From the NCBI GenBank assembly GCA_030844565.1, contig JAUUNK010000028.1:1-37410 (forward strand): DNA of 37,410 nucleotides, given 5' to 3'. Below, one piece after another: positions 16,684-25,088 of this stretch. A model generated the notes under the pieces. It was not told the origin of the DNA, made no database searches, and worked only from the letters and a program-made list of their open reading frames with translations. Each line of letters opens with the position of its first letter. Within the stretch, counting starts at the first letter, position 1. This stretch comes from Bacteroides ovatus (lineage in GTDB: Bacteria > Bacteroidota > Bacteroidia > Bacteroidales > Bacteroidaceae). The position numbers were made by a program, and so were the translations under genes.

Positions 16684-17526
16684 TTATATAATTCTTCCCC
16701 AAGGAAACCTCCCCACCAGCAAAGCCTTACGCTCTTCGTCGGCAGCAAAGAAAGAAGTAGAAAGAATTTCCCCGATTGCCCCGCTCTCCGTCACCACTGC
16801 TACTTGCCGGACTCCTTCGACTAACATTCCCGTGTGCGGACAGATGATGTGCTTACGCCCCGGTGAATCGTTACCGGAGGTGGTGAGACACTCGTCATAG
16901 AGTTGCAAAGCTGTATCAGGGGTACCTGCGGCTGAGAATGCCGGATTACCGAAATCGACTTTCCATCCTTTGCCATAAGGATGATTGCCGCGGGCGAGCA
17001 CGGAACTGTTCCCCAGATTAATTAAGGCGTTGTCGATATCGTGCCAGATTAAGACCTCCTTTACCCGATCCAGAGCATATCCTTTGAGAAACCCGGACAG
17101 ATTAATGCAGACGCCGGACTGCCGGAAAAAGACAGTATGTTCTTCAGACGAAAGCTCCACGGAGTAGATAGTTTCCCGATTATAGTTTTCAGAATGGACA
17201 GTGACATCGAAACAACCAAATGTCTTTTCATGGTATTCCATACAGAAGGCAATCATTTCGTAGAGAGAAGAGCTGAGCTTCACCGGTTGGCGGGAAGCAG
17301 TGCGGTTGACGGATGCCAGTTCGCTTTCGGCATCATAGAAATTGGCAACTTTCTCCAATTGTTGCAAGACGTCACGTATATGAGCAGTCGCATGCAACAA
17401 GTCTTTTTCGTTTTGGAGAGAAGAAAAAATAATATCAATGCGAGTATGCATAGACGGGAACCATGCATAGAGCAGATGGTTCCCGTCAGTGGATTCCCGG
17501 TATATGTGGCGGGTGGGAATCTCCAT
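16684..17526 (-). CDS. apbE: ApbE-family FAD:protein FMN transferase (no signal peptide)
   Basis: A 280-aa protein of the ApbE family, which attaches FMN to Ser/Thr of partner flavoproteins using FAD. Motifs in order: LEKVANFYDAESELASVN (about 57-74), KTFGCFDVTV (about 100-109), the core LSGFLKGYALDRVKEVL (about 143-159), INLGNSSVLARGN (about 168-180), then LTTSGN with HIICPHTG, and the closing GEILSTSFF. The last motif has Glu where many ApbE proteins have Asp. Most ApbE proteins are lipoproteins or exported; this one starts MEIPTRHIY with no signal sequence, so cytoplasmic action or a misplaced start should be considered. It abuts the DUF1080 gene with no gap (17526/17527), so it is the last gene of the keto-sugar operon. 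No flavinylation target motif is evident in its neighbours. Confidence 0.8.
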   Translation of the reverse strand: MEIPTRHIYRESTDGNHLLYAWFPSMHTRIDIIFSSLQNEKDLLHATAHIRDVLQQLEKVANFYDAESELASVNRTASRQPVKLSSSLYEMIAFCMEYHEKTFGCFDVTVHSENYNRETIYSVELSSEEHTVFFRQSGVCINLSGFLKGYALDRVKEVLIWHDIDNALINLGNSSVLARGNHPYGKGWKVDFGNPAFSAAGTPDTALQLYDECLTTSGNDSPGRKHIICPHTGMLVEGVRQVAVVTESGAIGEILSTSFFAADEERKALLVGRFPWGRII

Positions 17527-18879
17527 TTATTTCAGTTCTTTAATCTTCACGTTCTTGAACCAGACTTCGTCGCCATGGTCCTGAAGGAGGATATTTCCTT
17601 CTTGGGCATTTCCGAAGTTGGACCAGTTCTTATATTTGCTATAAGCCACCAGAGCATTCCACATCTCGTTGTTACGGGTGTATTCAATGAGCTTCACCCC
17701 GTTCAGCCAGTGCTCCACATGATTGCCTTTTACGATGACGGTAGCTGTATTGAATTCTTTCTTCTGGAAAGGTTTATCTTTAGGAGCCGGGATGAGGTCG
17801 TACAAAGAGCCCAGCTTTCTGTTTCCTTTTACGCCCAACTTGGCATCAGGATGCTTGTCATCATCCAGAATCTGGAACTCGCAACCGATAGCGGAGCCTT
17901 CTCCTTTGTTCAGGTCGGGATTTACGAAATACTTGATTCCGCTGTTGGCGCCCTCTGTAATCTTGAAGTCCACTTTCAGGATGAAGTTTTTGTATTTACG
18001 CGTCGTCACAATATCACCACCGTTAGCCGACTCGGCTCCTCCGCTTTTCATCACCTTCAGGATGCCGTCTTCTATCTTCCAGCCTTTGGCAGGGAAGGTG
18101 GAAAGCTTGGCGCCCCGCCAGCCATTGGTCGTTTTTCCGTCCCAAAGCAGTGACCAGCCTTCTTTTGCTTCATTGGGAGAGATAGTGTTGGGGATTAAGT
18201 TTACTTCCGGTGCCGATTGGGAATCCGGAGTACGATAGCGTTCCACGTCGCTGGTGCAGATACGAATATCTTTCCAGCTTACCGTCTTCCCCTCGTGAGC
18301 AGCGTCGTTGATGGCATGCACTTGCAGGGCGATGAACCCGGCAGGAGTCAGGTCGTCCCAGATGGCGGCACACGGTACGCCGTTTATCCAGGTACGGATG
18401 GAATTGCCGATAGCCTCGATGCGGGCTTTGTTCCAGGCATTGTTTTTAAAAGCGGTCTGTGCCGAAGGGTTCAAGGTGAGAGGATATACCCAGTTGCGGC
18501 GGGCTTCATCGTAGATTCCTCCCGACCAGGCACGGGCGGACGGGTCTATCTCAAATTGGTAACCGTGTACTCTTCCCTTCTGATAGTCTTTCTTGCTCTC
18601 GCTACGCAGTTGTACGCCGGAGTTTAAGCCATCGTCCACTTTAAAATCGAACTCAAGGATAAAGTCGCCGTAGTTGCGGGTCGTAGCCAGAAAGGTATTA
18701 GGAGTTCCCGTTTTAGAAATCCCCACAATAGCCCCGTCCACCACTTTATATTCTGCTTTGCCATTCAGTTTCTTCCATCCTTTCAGATTCTTGCCGTTGA
18801 AAAGAGGTTCCCAGCTTTGTGCCGAGAGAGAGGCGGCGCATACAAAGAGTAAGGCCAATAATAAATTCTTTCTCATCAT
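17527..18879 (-). CDS. Secreted double-domain DUF1080 protein (3-keto-glycoside hydrolase type)
   Basis: A 450-aa protein with a signal peptide (about 1-20, ending ASLSAQ). It contains two DUF1080 jelly-roll domains. Copy one spans about 22-207 (EPLFNGKNLKGWKK; DFILEFDFKVDDGLNSGVQL; YQFEIDPSARAWSGGIYDE). Copy two spans about 236-450 (WSLLWDGKTTNGWRG; FILKVDFKITEGANSGIKYF; GCEFQILDDDKHPD). DUF1080 proteins belong to the laminarinase-like lectin fold, and members are 3-keto-disaccharide hydrolases that cleave glycosides already oxidised at C3. Two copies in one chain suggest either two specificities or one binding and one catalytic domain. It lies 26 bp after a Tat-exported oxidoreductase gene and directly before apbE, fitting an oxidise-then-cleave pathway in the periplasm. 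Confidence 0.82.
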   Translation of the reverse strand: MMRKNLLLALLFVCAASLSAQSWEPLFNGKNLKGWKKLNGKAEYKVVDGAIVGISKTGTPNTFLATTRNYGDFILEFDFKVDDGLNSGVQLRSESKKDYQKGRVHGYQFEIDPSARAWSGGIYDEARRNWVYPLTLNPSAQTAFKNNAWNKARIEAIGNSIRTWINGVPCAAIWDDLTPAGFIALQVHAINDAAHEGKTVSWKDIRICTSDVERYRTPDSQSAPEVNLIPNTISPNEAKEGWSLLWDGKTTNGWRGAKLSTFPAKGWKIEDGILKVMKSGGAESANGGDIVTTRKYKNFILKVDFKITEGANSGIKYFVNPDLNKGEGSAIGCEFQILDDDKHPDAKLGVKGNRKLGSLYDLIPAPKDKPFQKKEFNTATVIVKGNHVEHWLNGVKLIEYTRNNEMWNALVAYSKYKNWSNFGNAQEGNILLQDHGDEVWFKNVKIKELK

Positions 18880-18905
18880 TCTTATATTTACTTTATTGAT
18901 AGTTT

Positions 18906-20327
18906 TTATAGCTTATAAAATTCATCCCACCCCTTGCGCGGCGGAACACCTGCAAGCAAGGCATTTGCAAATTCATTGTTCGTAATCTGCTTTGTACGGC
19001 TGTCGAAGAAAAGCTGGGTGTTGAGCCGCTGAGCTATCACTCCCAAACAAAAGACTTGGCTCAGCACTCCATTAATTTCGAAGGGAGAGCGCGTCTTTTC
19101 CACTCCGTTGCATGCCAAGAGGAAGTTCTCGAAATGGTTGGAAGGGCTCTTGGGAACCTCCGGAAGTTTGTCTGCCATTTCTTTCGCTTTCTCTTCCGGA
19201 ATGATGGACAGGGTGCTTCCATGACTGCCTCCTTTGAAAATGAGGTCCTTCGTGTAGATAATCTTTCCGGGGTTAAGCTTGGCAGCGGGGGTATCGCCCT
19301 GATTGGTTTTGGGGATGTTGGGGTCTAGCCCCGAGACTCCGTAACCGGCGGGGATAGGAGGAAGATTGTCCAGACCGTCATACCAGGTAATGTCTACCGG
19401 CGGCATGCTCCTACGCTGTGGAAAACGGAAAAGAATAGTGGAAGAATAAGGGAAGAAATAATCATTGTGCCCCTTTTCGTGCAAGAGCGTTACTTCATAA
19501 GGCAGTCCCAAGTCGAGGAATTCGTGAACAGTGTCCAATATATGAGCTCCCCAATCGCCTAAAGCCCCCATACCGAAATCGTACCAGCAACGCCATTCTC
19601 CCTGATGGTATTTCTCGTTGTATTCATGATAGGGAGCAGCTCCCAGCCAGGTGTCCCAGTCCATATCCTTGGGAAGTTGCTGACCCGAAGGAAGCTTGTA
19701 GATATTAGTGTCCCACTTATGCCAGCGGCGCACATTGTTCATGTGGGCAGTGACGGCAGTGACATCCTTGATGATGCCGGCATCCAACCATGCTTTAAAC
19801 TGGAAGTAGTTCGCTTCCGAGTGTCCCTGATTTCCCACTTGAGTAGCAAGGTTAGGACGCTTAAGCGCTGCCTGCATCAGGAGTTCTGCTTCATAGAAAG
19901 TACGTGCCAAAGGCTTTTCTACATAGACGTGCTTGCCTGAGGCCAAAGCCAGCATGCTGATAGGGAAATGGGAATGGTCCGGCGTGGCGATGGCTACGGC
20001 ATCAAACTCGTTGCCCGCCTTGTCAAACATCTGGCGGAAATCGCGGAAACGTTTGGCTTTGGGATACATGCCCATCACCTTTTGCGTGTGTTTGGCGCCC
20101 ATATCCACGTCGCACAGGGCAATCACCTCTACCATTCCCGTGCGGGCAAAGTCCTCGATGATTTGCTGACCGCGGTTTCCAATGCCAATGTAGGCTATCT
20201 TCACTTTCTCACCTTTTCTTTTTCCGGCTGCAAATGTGCGGGCATTCAATAAATTGTCCACGCCGCCCATTGCCAGCCCGGCAGAGGTGAGTGTCATGGT
20301 CTTTAAGAAATCTCTTCGTGTTGTCAT
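18906..20327 (-). CDS. Tat-exported Gfo/Idh/MocA oxidoreductase 1
   Basis: A 473-aa protein. The N-terminus has a Tat signal, MTTRRDFLKTMTLTSAGLAM, so it is folded with cofactor and exported to the periplasm. The Rossmann NAD(P) motif is VKIAYIGIGNRGQ (about 41-53), followed by ALCDVD. The conserved catalytic-region Lys lies in KHVYVEKPLA, and the second domain has MGALGDWGAHILDTVHEF. Family members oxidise or reduce sugar hydroxyls; in Bacteroides, Tat-exported members act with DUF1080 proteins as glycoside 3-dehydrogenases. GH109 glycosidases share this fold and export signal, so a redox-neutral NAD-dependent glycosidase is a second possibility. It lies 26 bp upstream of the DUF1080 gene and 34 bp downstream of a small membrane-protein gene. 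Confidence 0.82.
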   Translation of the reverse strand: MTTRRDFLKTMTLTSAGLAMGGVDNLLNARTFAAGKRKGEKVKIAYIGIGNRGQQIIEDFARTGMVEVIALCDVDMGAKHTQKVMGMYPKAKRFRDFRQMFDKAGNEFDAVAIATPDHSHFPISMLALASGKHVYVEKPLARTFYEAELLMQAALKRPNLATQVGNQGHSEANYFQFKAWLDAGIIKDVTAVTAHMNNVRRWHKWDTNIYKLPSGQQLPKDMDWDTWLGAAPYHEYNEKYHQGEWRCWYDFGMGALGDWGAHILDTVHEFLDLGLPYEVTLLHEKGHNDYFFPYSSTILFRFPQRRSMPPVDITWYDGLDNLPPIPAGYGVSGLDPNIPKTNQGDTPAAKLNPGKIIYTKDLIFKGGSHGSTLSIIPEEKAKEMADKLPEVPKSPSNHFENFLLACNGVEKTRSPFEINGVLSQVFCLGVIAQRLNTQLFFDSRTKQITNNEFANALLAGVPPRKGWDEFYKL

Positions 20328-20361
20328 AATTCAGTAATATTAATTATTAGGTTGATGCTAT

Positions 20362-20613
20362 CTATTCTTTTTCTAGCTTTTTCTTCAGTAATAATCTTTT
20401 TATTCCGTAAAACAGGACGCGCACAATGCTCCACAGGACATAAAGGGCAATGGTAAAGATGATTACGTAAAAGATAGAAGTTATCATTTCCGTCCAAGGA
20501 GTATGGAACTTGATGATAGAGTATAAATTCATCAGATTAGCAATGATAAAGCAAACAAGCAAAGCAAACAGTTCTATTTTCTTTCTTTGTCTCGTCACGA
20601 TTGTGTCTTTCAT
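20362..20613 (-). CDS. Small membrane protein (83 aa, two TM helices) between two oxidoreductases
   Basis: A short basic N-terminus (MKDTIVTRQRKKIE) is followed by a TM helix at about 15-36 (LFALLVCFIIANLMNLYSII), a short loop (KFHTPWTE), a second TM helix at about 44-68, and a Lys/Arg-rich C-terminus (YGIKRLLLKKKLEKE). By the positive-inside rule both ends are cytoplasmic. The start is one base after the preceding oxidoreductase stop (20615), so translation is probably coupled. I see no heme, quinone or flavin-attachment motif, so the role is unknown. Conserved placement between two Tat-exported dehydrogenases would suggest an accessory role. Family not recognised. Confidence 0.7.
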   Translation of the reverse strand: MKDTIVTRQRKKIELFALLVCFIIANLMNLYSIIKFHTPWTEMITSIFYVIIFTIALYVLWSIVRVLFYGIKRLLLKKKLEKE

Positions 20614-20614
20614 A

Positions 20615-21907
20615 TTATACAGCGTTGGTTGTTTCAGATTGGTGATTCAAATAATTGATTTTATACTCCCCGGGGAAATAAAGAGTTCGCTCTTCTTGCA
20701 ATGCCTCGTCTCCCAACAGGCAAAGCATACTTGCATAATATCCTTCTTCGGCAATGCGAGGAGGTTGCTGACGGGTAATGACTGCCTCCACGAATGCTTC
20801 CAAGAGCAAAGAAGTACCATCCGTTTTAGGACGTTCGCCAAGAATGAACTCCCCTTTATTTTCATTCGCTGTTTCGGGAGCCCAGCTTGTGCCTGCAAAG
20901 GGAAGCGAATCGAACAACTTGTTTTCCCAGTCATTTATCATTTGTAGAAAACCGGGAGCCGGAGGCACGCTTTCAAAGTAGTATTTCCCTTTCTCGGGTT
21001 CCACCGTTCCCAGATTTCCCATTATCTGCTCTTCAAGCCCGTAAAACTGATTGGAAATAACAGAATCAAAGGTCATTTTCACTCCATTATCGAAAACATA
21101 CAGACAACTTACATTATCGTAGACTTCGCGGCCATCCTTCCAATAAGTGATGGCACCGTGCCCCATCACTTTCTCCGGAAGTTTGCACAAAGCCCAACTT
21201 CCTATCTGCAATTGATGGCAAGCCAGTTCCGTCATCAGCCCCTTGGAGTATTCCCGATAAAGCCGCCAGTTGATTTGACGCTCTAATTGAGGTGAAGGCA
21301 CAGGTCGTCTCCAGTCTCCATTACGATACCAGAATGTCCGTATGGCATTGATGTCCCCAAAAGTTCCGGCGTGAACCATTTCCATCACTTTAATATAGCG
21401 GGGATCGAATAGCCGTTGCTGTCCTGTAAAGAAAATCTTTCCTGTACTAATGTGCTTCGTGTACATACGGAAACATTCTTCCATGGTGTAACCGATGGTC
21501 TTCTCACAAAAGACATGTTTTCCTGCATCAAAAGCATCCATCACAATCTGGCAATGCGACCGCAAAGGAGTGGCAACAAGCACGGCGTCAATATTCTTAT
21601 CTTCGAGAAGCTTTCGATAATCACCATATACTTTGGCTTTAGGAACCAGCTTCAGTCCTTCATCAATGGATGGTTGATAAATATCGCATATTGCCACAAT
21701 GTCGACCTTAGGATTGTTAACTAAAAAGCTCATTAAAAAACGTCCTCTCGAACCCGGACCAATCACTGCTAAACGACATTTCTCATTAGAGGTGTGCGCT
21801 ATTTCTGAAAAAGCAGAAAGCCAAGGACTTGCTGCAAGGAAGACTCCCGCCCCGGCTATTCCAATATTTTTCAAAAAATCGCGTCTACTAATCGGTGTCT
21901 GTTTCAT
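20615..21907 (-). CDS. Tat-exported Gfo/Idh/MocA oxidoreductase 2
   Basis: A 430-aa protein with a Tat signal (SRRDFLKNIGIAGAGVFLAA, residues about 7-26). The Rossmann motif is CRLAVIGPGSRGR (about 44-56), then IVAICDIY. The catalytic-region Lys lies in KHVFCEKTIGY, and the substrate domain includes GLMTELACHQLQIGSWAL with a His/Gln pair where paralogue 1 has GDWGAHILD. The two proteins are therefore distinct subfamilies rather than a recent duplication. They may act on different sugars, or one may oxidise and the other reduce a 3-keto sugar. The gene has its own promoter candidate (-7 TATTTTTG at 21947-21954) after a terminator that ends the SusCD unit, so the oxidation genes may be expressed separately from the transporter. 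Confidence 0.82.
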   Translation of the reverse strand: MKQTPISRRDFLKNIGIAGAGVFLAASPWLSAFSEIAHTSNEKCRLAVIGPGSRGRFLMSFLVNNPKVDIVAICDIYQPSIDEGLKLVPKAKVYGDYRKLLEDKNIDAVLVATPLRSHCQIVMDAFDAGKHVFCEKTIGYTMEECFRMYTKHISTGKIFFTGQQRLFDPRYIKVMEMVHAGTFGDINAIRTFWYRNGDWRRPVPSPQLERQINWRLYREYSKGLMTELACHQLQIGSWALCKLPEKVMGHGAITYWKDGREVYDNVSCLYVFDNGVKMTFDSVISNQFYGLEEQIMGNLGTVEPEKGKYYFESVPPAPGFLQMINDWENKLFDSLPFAGTSWAPETANENKGEFILGERPKTDGTSLLLEAFVEAVITRQQPPRIAEEGYYASMLCLLGDEALQEERTLYFPGEYKINYLNHQSETTNAV

Positions 21908-21946
21908 TTTCTAGTTTATTTAAATCTCCATATTTCATTCTGATTA

Positions 21947-21954
21947 CAAAAATA
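21947..21954 (-). promoter_or_regulatory. -7 box for the oxidoreductase/DUF1080/apbE unit
   Basis: On the minus strand this reads TATTTTTG, a perfect TAnnTTTG match, about 40 nt before the ATG at 21907. It begins seven bases past the terminator hairpin at 21961-21987. A TTG that could serve as a -33 box lies inside the hairpin loop at a slightly long spacing (about 21 bp). Terminator and promoter thus overlap. Confidence 0.5.
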
Positions 21955-21960
21955 GGAAAA

Positions 21961-21987
21961 GAAGAGGAAACTTTTCAATTCCTCTTC
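21961..21987 (-). terminator. Intrinsic terminator after the SusCD/DUF1735 operon
   Basis: On the minus strand GAAGAGGAA and TTCCTCTTC form a 9-bp stem with a 9-nt loop, followed by TTTTCCTATTTTT. It starts about 18 bp after the stop codon of the DUF1735/DUF4973 lipoprotein gene (22006). It should separate the transporter genes from the oxidoreductase genes at least partly. Confidence 0.65.
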
Positions 21988-22005
21988 CTTTTTCTTACAC
22001 ACTAA

Positions 22006-23007
22006 TTACCATTCAATTGCTTGATCTTCATCCGGTATCTGAGTATTGATTTTACGTTCCATAGTGAGAGAACCTTTCACTACATATTCCAGCGGATAAC
22101 CAGGAACAGATGTATAATCGGTATATTCATATTCCAGATTGTTAATTGTCACATAAACATGTTTTAGATAAGGTCGGGTAGCATCCATCTCTTCTTCCAC
22201 AGTATAAGTAGGTTGTCCCTTCACCACAAGATGAATATCCTCATTATCGGATGATATTTTTAGTTTGCGGGTTTGAAGGTCTACTTTCTCATCCGTAAAT
22301 TCAAATTTAATCTTATAGTATTTACGGTCCAGGCGGTCTATATCAACCAAACCTGCATAGAAAAATATAGTTTTGTCATCCACTACATAAGAAGTATGGT
22401 ATTCAGGGACGATGGCTTCTTTTTCGTTCCCTTTAAAATATACTTTATAAGCAGTAGCACTATACTGACCGGAATAATCATTAAATGGGTTGATGCGCAA
22501 TAATGCTCTTCTATAAAACTTTCTAGGATTTGCCTGATAATTATAAGATGGATCATCGTTTTGGATAGCTAGCGGCAGTACCCATTTATCTACTTGGTCC
22601 AAATCTCTCAAGGTAAAGTCTATCGGCATTACACTGGTACAATCTCCAGCAGGTATTTTAACTATTTCGGAGAACGTGTAATATTTACTTTCCAGAGGTT
22701 TAAAGAAAAGCTCTTTCCGGGTTCCGAAATGTTCTTCATTTAATATATCCAACGTATCGAGGTCCAGACCCACATGAACGTCTAAATCTTTGGAGTTCAT
22801 CGTGGACCCACTCACTATCAAGGGAAGTTGGTATGTCACTTTACCCTCGGGTTTATAACGTATGTAAATAGGTGTCACTCCCTGCGCATTGACCGGAGAT
22901 TTGAAAGACACCATTTGTACATACTGTTCTGATTCCCATTCATTGTTGCATGACGCACATATTGCTGATGCAACCGTCAATAAGAGCAAATAATATAATT
23001 TTTTCAT
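22006..23007 (-). CDS. DUF1735/DUF4973-type PUL lipoprotein (SusE-position)
   Basis: A 333-aa protein with a lipoprotein signal (lipobox ICASC, Cys at about residue 19; then NNEWESEQYV). The N-terminal domain (about 25-155) is a DUF1735-like Ig fold (IYIRYKPEGKVTYQLPLIVSG; later VKIPAGDCTSVMPIDFTL). The C-terminal part (about 165-333) resembles DUF4973-type barrel domains (NDYSGQYSATAYKVYF and YVVDDKTIFFYAGLVDI). Such proteins sit after SusD in many PULs and are probably outer-membrane glycan-binding or accessory lipoproteins. The ligand is unknown. The gene lies 19 bp after susD and is followed by a terminator, making it the last gene of the transporter unit. Confidence 0.78.
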   Translation of the reverse strand: MKKLYYLLLLTVASAICASCNNEWESEQYVQMVSFKSPVNAQGVTPIYIRYKPEGKVTYQLPLIVSGSTMNSKDLDVHVGLDLDTLDILNEEHFGTRKELFFKPLESKYYTFSEIVKIPAGDCTSVMPIDFTLRDLDQVDKWVLPLAIQNDDPSYNYQANPRKFYRRALLRINPFNDYSGQYSATAYKVYFKGNEKEAIVPEYHTSYVVDDKTIFFYAGLVDIDRLDRKYYKIKFEFTDEKVDLQTRKLKISSDNEDIHLVVKGQPTYTVEEEMDATRPYLKHVYVTINNLEYEYTDYTSVPGYPLEYVVKGSLTMERKINTQIPDEDQAIEW

Positions 23008-23026
23008 ATTCTTTTAATTTATAAGA

Positions 23027-25072
23027 TTATTCCGGATAAGTCCAACCAGGATTCTGTGTTAAGCGTTTATTACGTTTTAATTCGGTGTGATTAATCGGCC
23101 AGAACCACATCTTACGAGAGAAAGTGGTAGGTAAAGACGGAACAGCCACCGGAGTGTGGAATACATCTGCCATTTCTTTAGTGGCAAGAGTGTTGCATCC
23201 GTAAATAGGAGTTGATTCTTCTACCGGCGCATCTAACCAACGACGTAAATCAAAATAACGATGTCCTTCCCCCATCAGCTCGATCTGGCGTTCGCGCTTC
23301 AGTTTACTACGGAATATTTCGGCATTATCGTATTCTTCTTGTGTATAATCAGGAACTCCCGCACGAATACGAATAAGACGGATTCCTTTTCTCATCTCAT
23401 TAACATCACGTTTAATCACATGAGTTTTGCTCCCATCCCAAGAAGAAATGTCATACTGACCGTTTAATTCATTCAATGCTTCGGCGTAAATCAACAGAAC
23501 TTCGGCATAACGAATTGCCGGTTCGAGTTTCTTTTTAATAAGCTCTTCGTCATTATTACCTTTTCCCATATCGTCAGGATGTACATACTTCTTAACTCCA
23601 ATGCCTGTTCGCAACCAAAACATGGAATTGGTATAGCCATTGCCATCTCCTCGATAATAAAACACCTGAACATTCTGGGGCTCTCCGGCATGTGTATTAC
23701 TATTCAGCAGATTCCAAACAGAACCATTGTAGGCTACGGATGCATAAAAACGCGGTTCACGATTAGCATATTGGAGAGAGACGCCTTCGGCAAGCGGTTT
23801 ATAACGTCCCGCCTCCACGTCTTCTTTCGATACATATCCAGCAGCACGGTTAGTACCGTCGCCACGACCGATTTCTTTATCTTTACCGGGACAATCCGTT
23901 CCGTCATTCATATAATAGGCATCACATTGCTTTTGGGTAAGCCCGTGTGTATTCCATCCTTTAGCTACACGTGGCAACTGATGTATTACCATATTATTGA
24001 TTCCCTGGTCACCGCAATTTTGTCCCCGTGTGAAAATTAATTCTTTATTCTCAAAGGCATTAACAGTTCCATTAAACATAGCACGGTATGATTCAAACGG
24101 ATCTATATCCTTCCATCCATCCGGCCAACTGTTCTCCGAGAATTCAGGATGATAGGGAGGGGCAATAGTCGCAGGAAAAGCAATATCTCCCTTGTCTTTA
24201 GCATAGGAAACAAACAAGGTGTAGCGGTTCAACTCTATTACATCTTTTGCAGCGGCAGCTGCTTTAGCCCATTTGGATTCATCGTAAGACTCCGGTAATA
24301 AACGTTTCCCTTCATCGTCTATCATTTCTGCAGCAACGTCCAGCGGGGCTTTACCATTCATAAGCGGGCTGGCTGCATACAGTAAAACTTTTGCACGGAG
24401 AGCTAATGCTGCACCACGAGTAGGACGGGCTATATCTTGTATCGCCCGGTCGAGGGGAAGGTCTTTGGCAGCCAACACCAACTCGTTCGTTATATACGCC
24501 ACACATTCATCGTATGTGTTTCGTGGTTGTGCTACGGCGTCATAATCTTCCATGTAATCTATACCTTTATCCGGAACAATAGGTACCGGACCGAACAAAC
24601 GAAGCATTATCCAATAAAAGTAAGCTTTCAGGAAATGCGCCTGTGCTTTGTTATCGGCAAGTTCTTCGGCTGTGTACTCCTCATTCATATCTATATTGTT
24701 CAAGAATATAGAAGCCTGACGAATACCTTTATAGCACTTATTCCAGATTTCGGCACTTTCACCAGCTAAGCCGTTTTCATTATATTCTCCGTTCTTCCAC
24801 ACTTTATATCTATCATCCCGATCGCCGAAATACATGTCGTCGGCAAAGCAGAAAGGAATGTATCCTTTACTGCATACATCGAGAAGATGATTGTCTCCCA
24901 AGAAAAAATAGGCGCGCGCCAACCATTTGTCGGAATAGGTCCTACTCGTAAAAACATCTTCTATGGACATGCGTTCATCAAACAGATAATCCGAGTCCAG
25001 ATAATCATCACATGACCCCAAGGTAAACCCCAGTCCTACAATCAATGATAAAATAATATATATTTTCTTCAT
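23027..25072 (-). CDS. SusD/RagB nutrient-binding lipoprotein (PUL 1)
   Basis: A 681-aa protein, at the long end for SusD-like proteins. The lipobox is LGSC (Cys at about 21) followed by acidic DDYLDSDY, consistent with surface export. The N-terminal SusD region includes IEDVFTSRTYSDKWLARAYFFLGD and the TPR-like helices (KAQAHFLKAYFYWIMLRLFGPVPIVPD; RPTRGAALALRAKVLLYAASPLMNG). The C-terminal RagB domain ends with the usual ...LKRERQIELMGEGHRYFDLRRW and TQNPGWTYPE. SusD-like proteins form the lid of the SusC channel and bind the oligosaccharide or glycopeptide. It lies 16 bp after susC, in the same operon. The glycan specificity cannot be read from sequence. Confidence 0.95.
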   Translation of the reverse strand: MKKIYIILSLIVGLGFTLGSCDDYLDSDYLFDERMSIEDVFTSRTYSDKWLARAYFFLGDNHLLDVCSKGYIPFCFADDMYFGDRDDRYKVWKNGEYNENGLAGESAEIWNKCYKGIRQASIFLNNIDMNEEYTAEELADNKAQAHFLKAYFYWIMLRLFGPVPIVPDKGIDYMEDYDAVAQPRNTYDECVAYITNELVLAAKDLPLDRAIQDIARPTRGAALALRAKVLLYAASPLMNGKAPLDVAAEMIDDEGKRLLPESYDESKWAKAAAAAKDVIELNRYTLFVSYAKDKGDIAFPATIAPPYHPEFSENSWPDGWKDIDPFESYRAMFNGTVNAFENKELIFTRGQNCGDQGINNMVIHQLPRVAKGWNTHGLTQKQCDAYYMNDGTDCPGKDKEIGRGDGTNRAAGYVSKEDVEAGRYKPLAEGVSLQYANREPRFYASVAYNGSVWNLLNSNTHAGEPQNVQVFYYRGDGNGYTNSMFWLRTGIGVKKYVHPDDMGKGNNDEELIKKKLEPAIRYAEVLLIYAEALNELNGQYDISSWDGSKTHVIKRDVNEMRKGIRLIRIRAGVPDYTQEEYDNAEIFRSKLKRERQIELMGEGHRYFDLRRWLDAPVEESTPIYGCNTLATKEMADVFHTPVAVPSLPTTFSRKMWFWPINHTELKRNKRLTQNPGWTYPE

Positions 25073-25088
25073 AATGTTATTGAATATA

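Noticed and set aside
17137..18153. Plus-strand open frame of 338 codons opposite apbE and DUF1080
   Set aside because: It lies entirely antisense to two genes with clear family motifs, has no promoter or signal features, and its composition looks like a codon shadow.
18906..20327. Naming oxidoreductase 1 a GH109 alpha-N-acetylgalactosaminidase
   Set aside because: It shares fold and Tat signal with GH109, but the DUF1080 and second dehydrogenase neighbours fit sugar oxidation better; kept only as an alternative.
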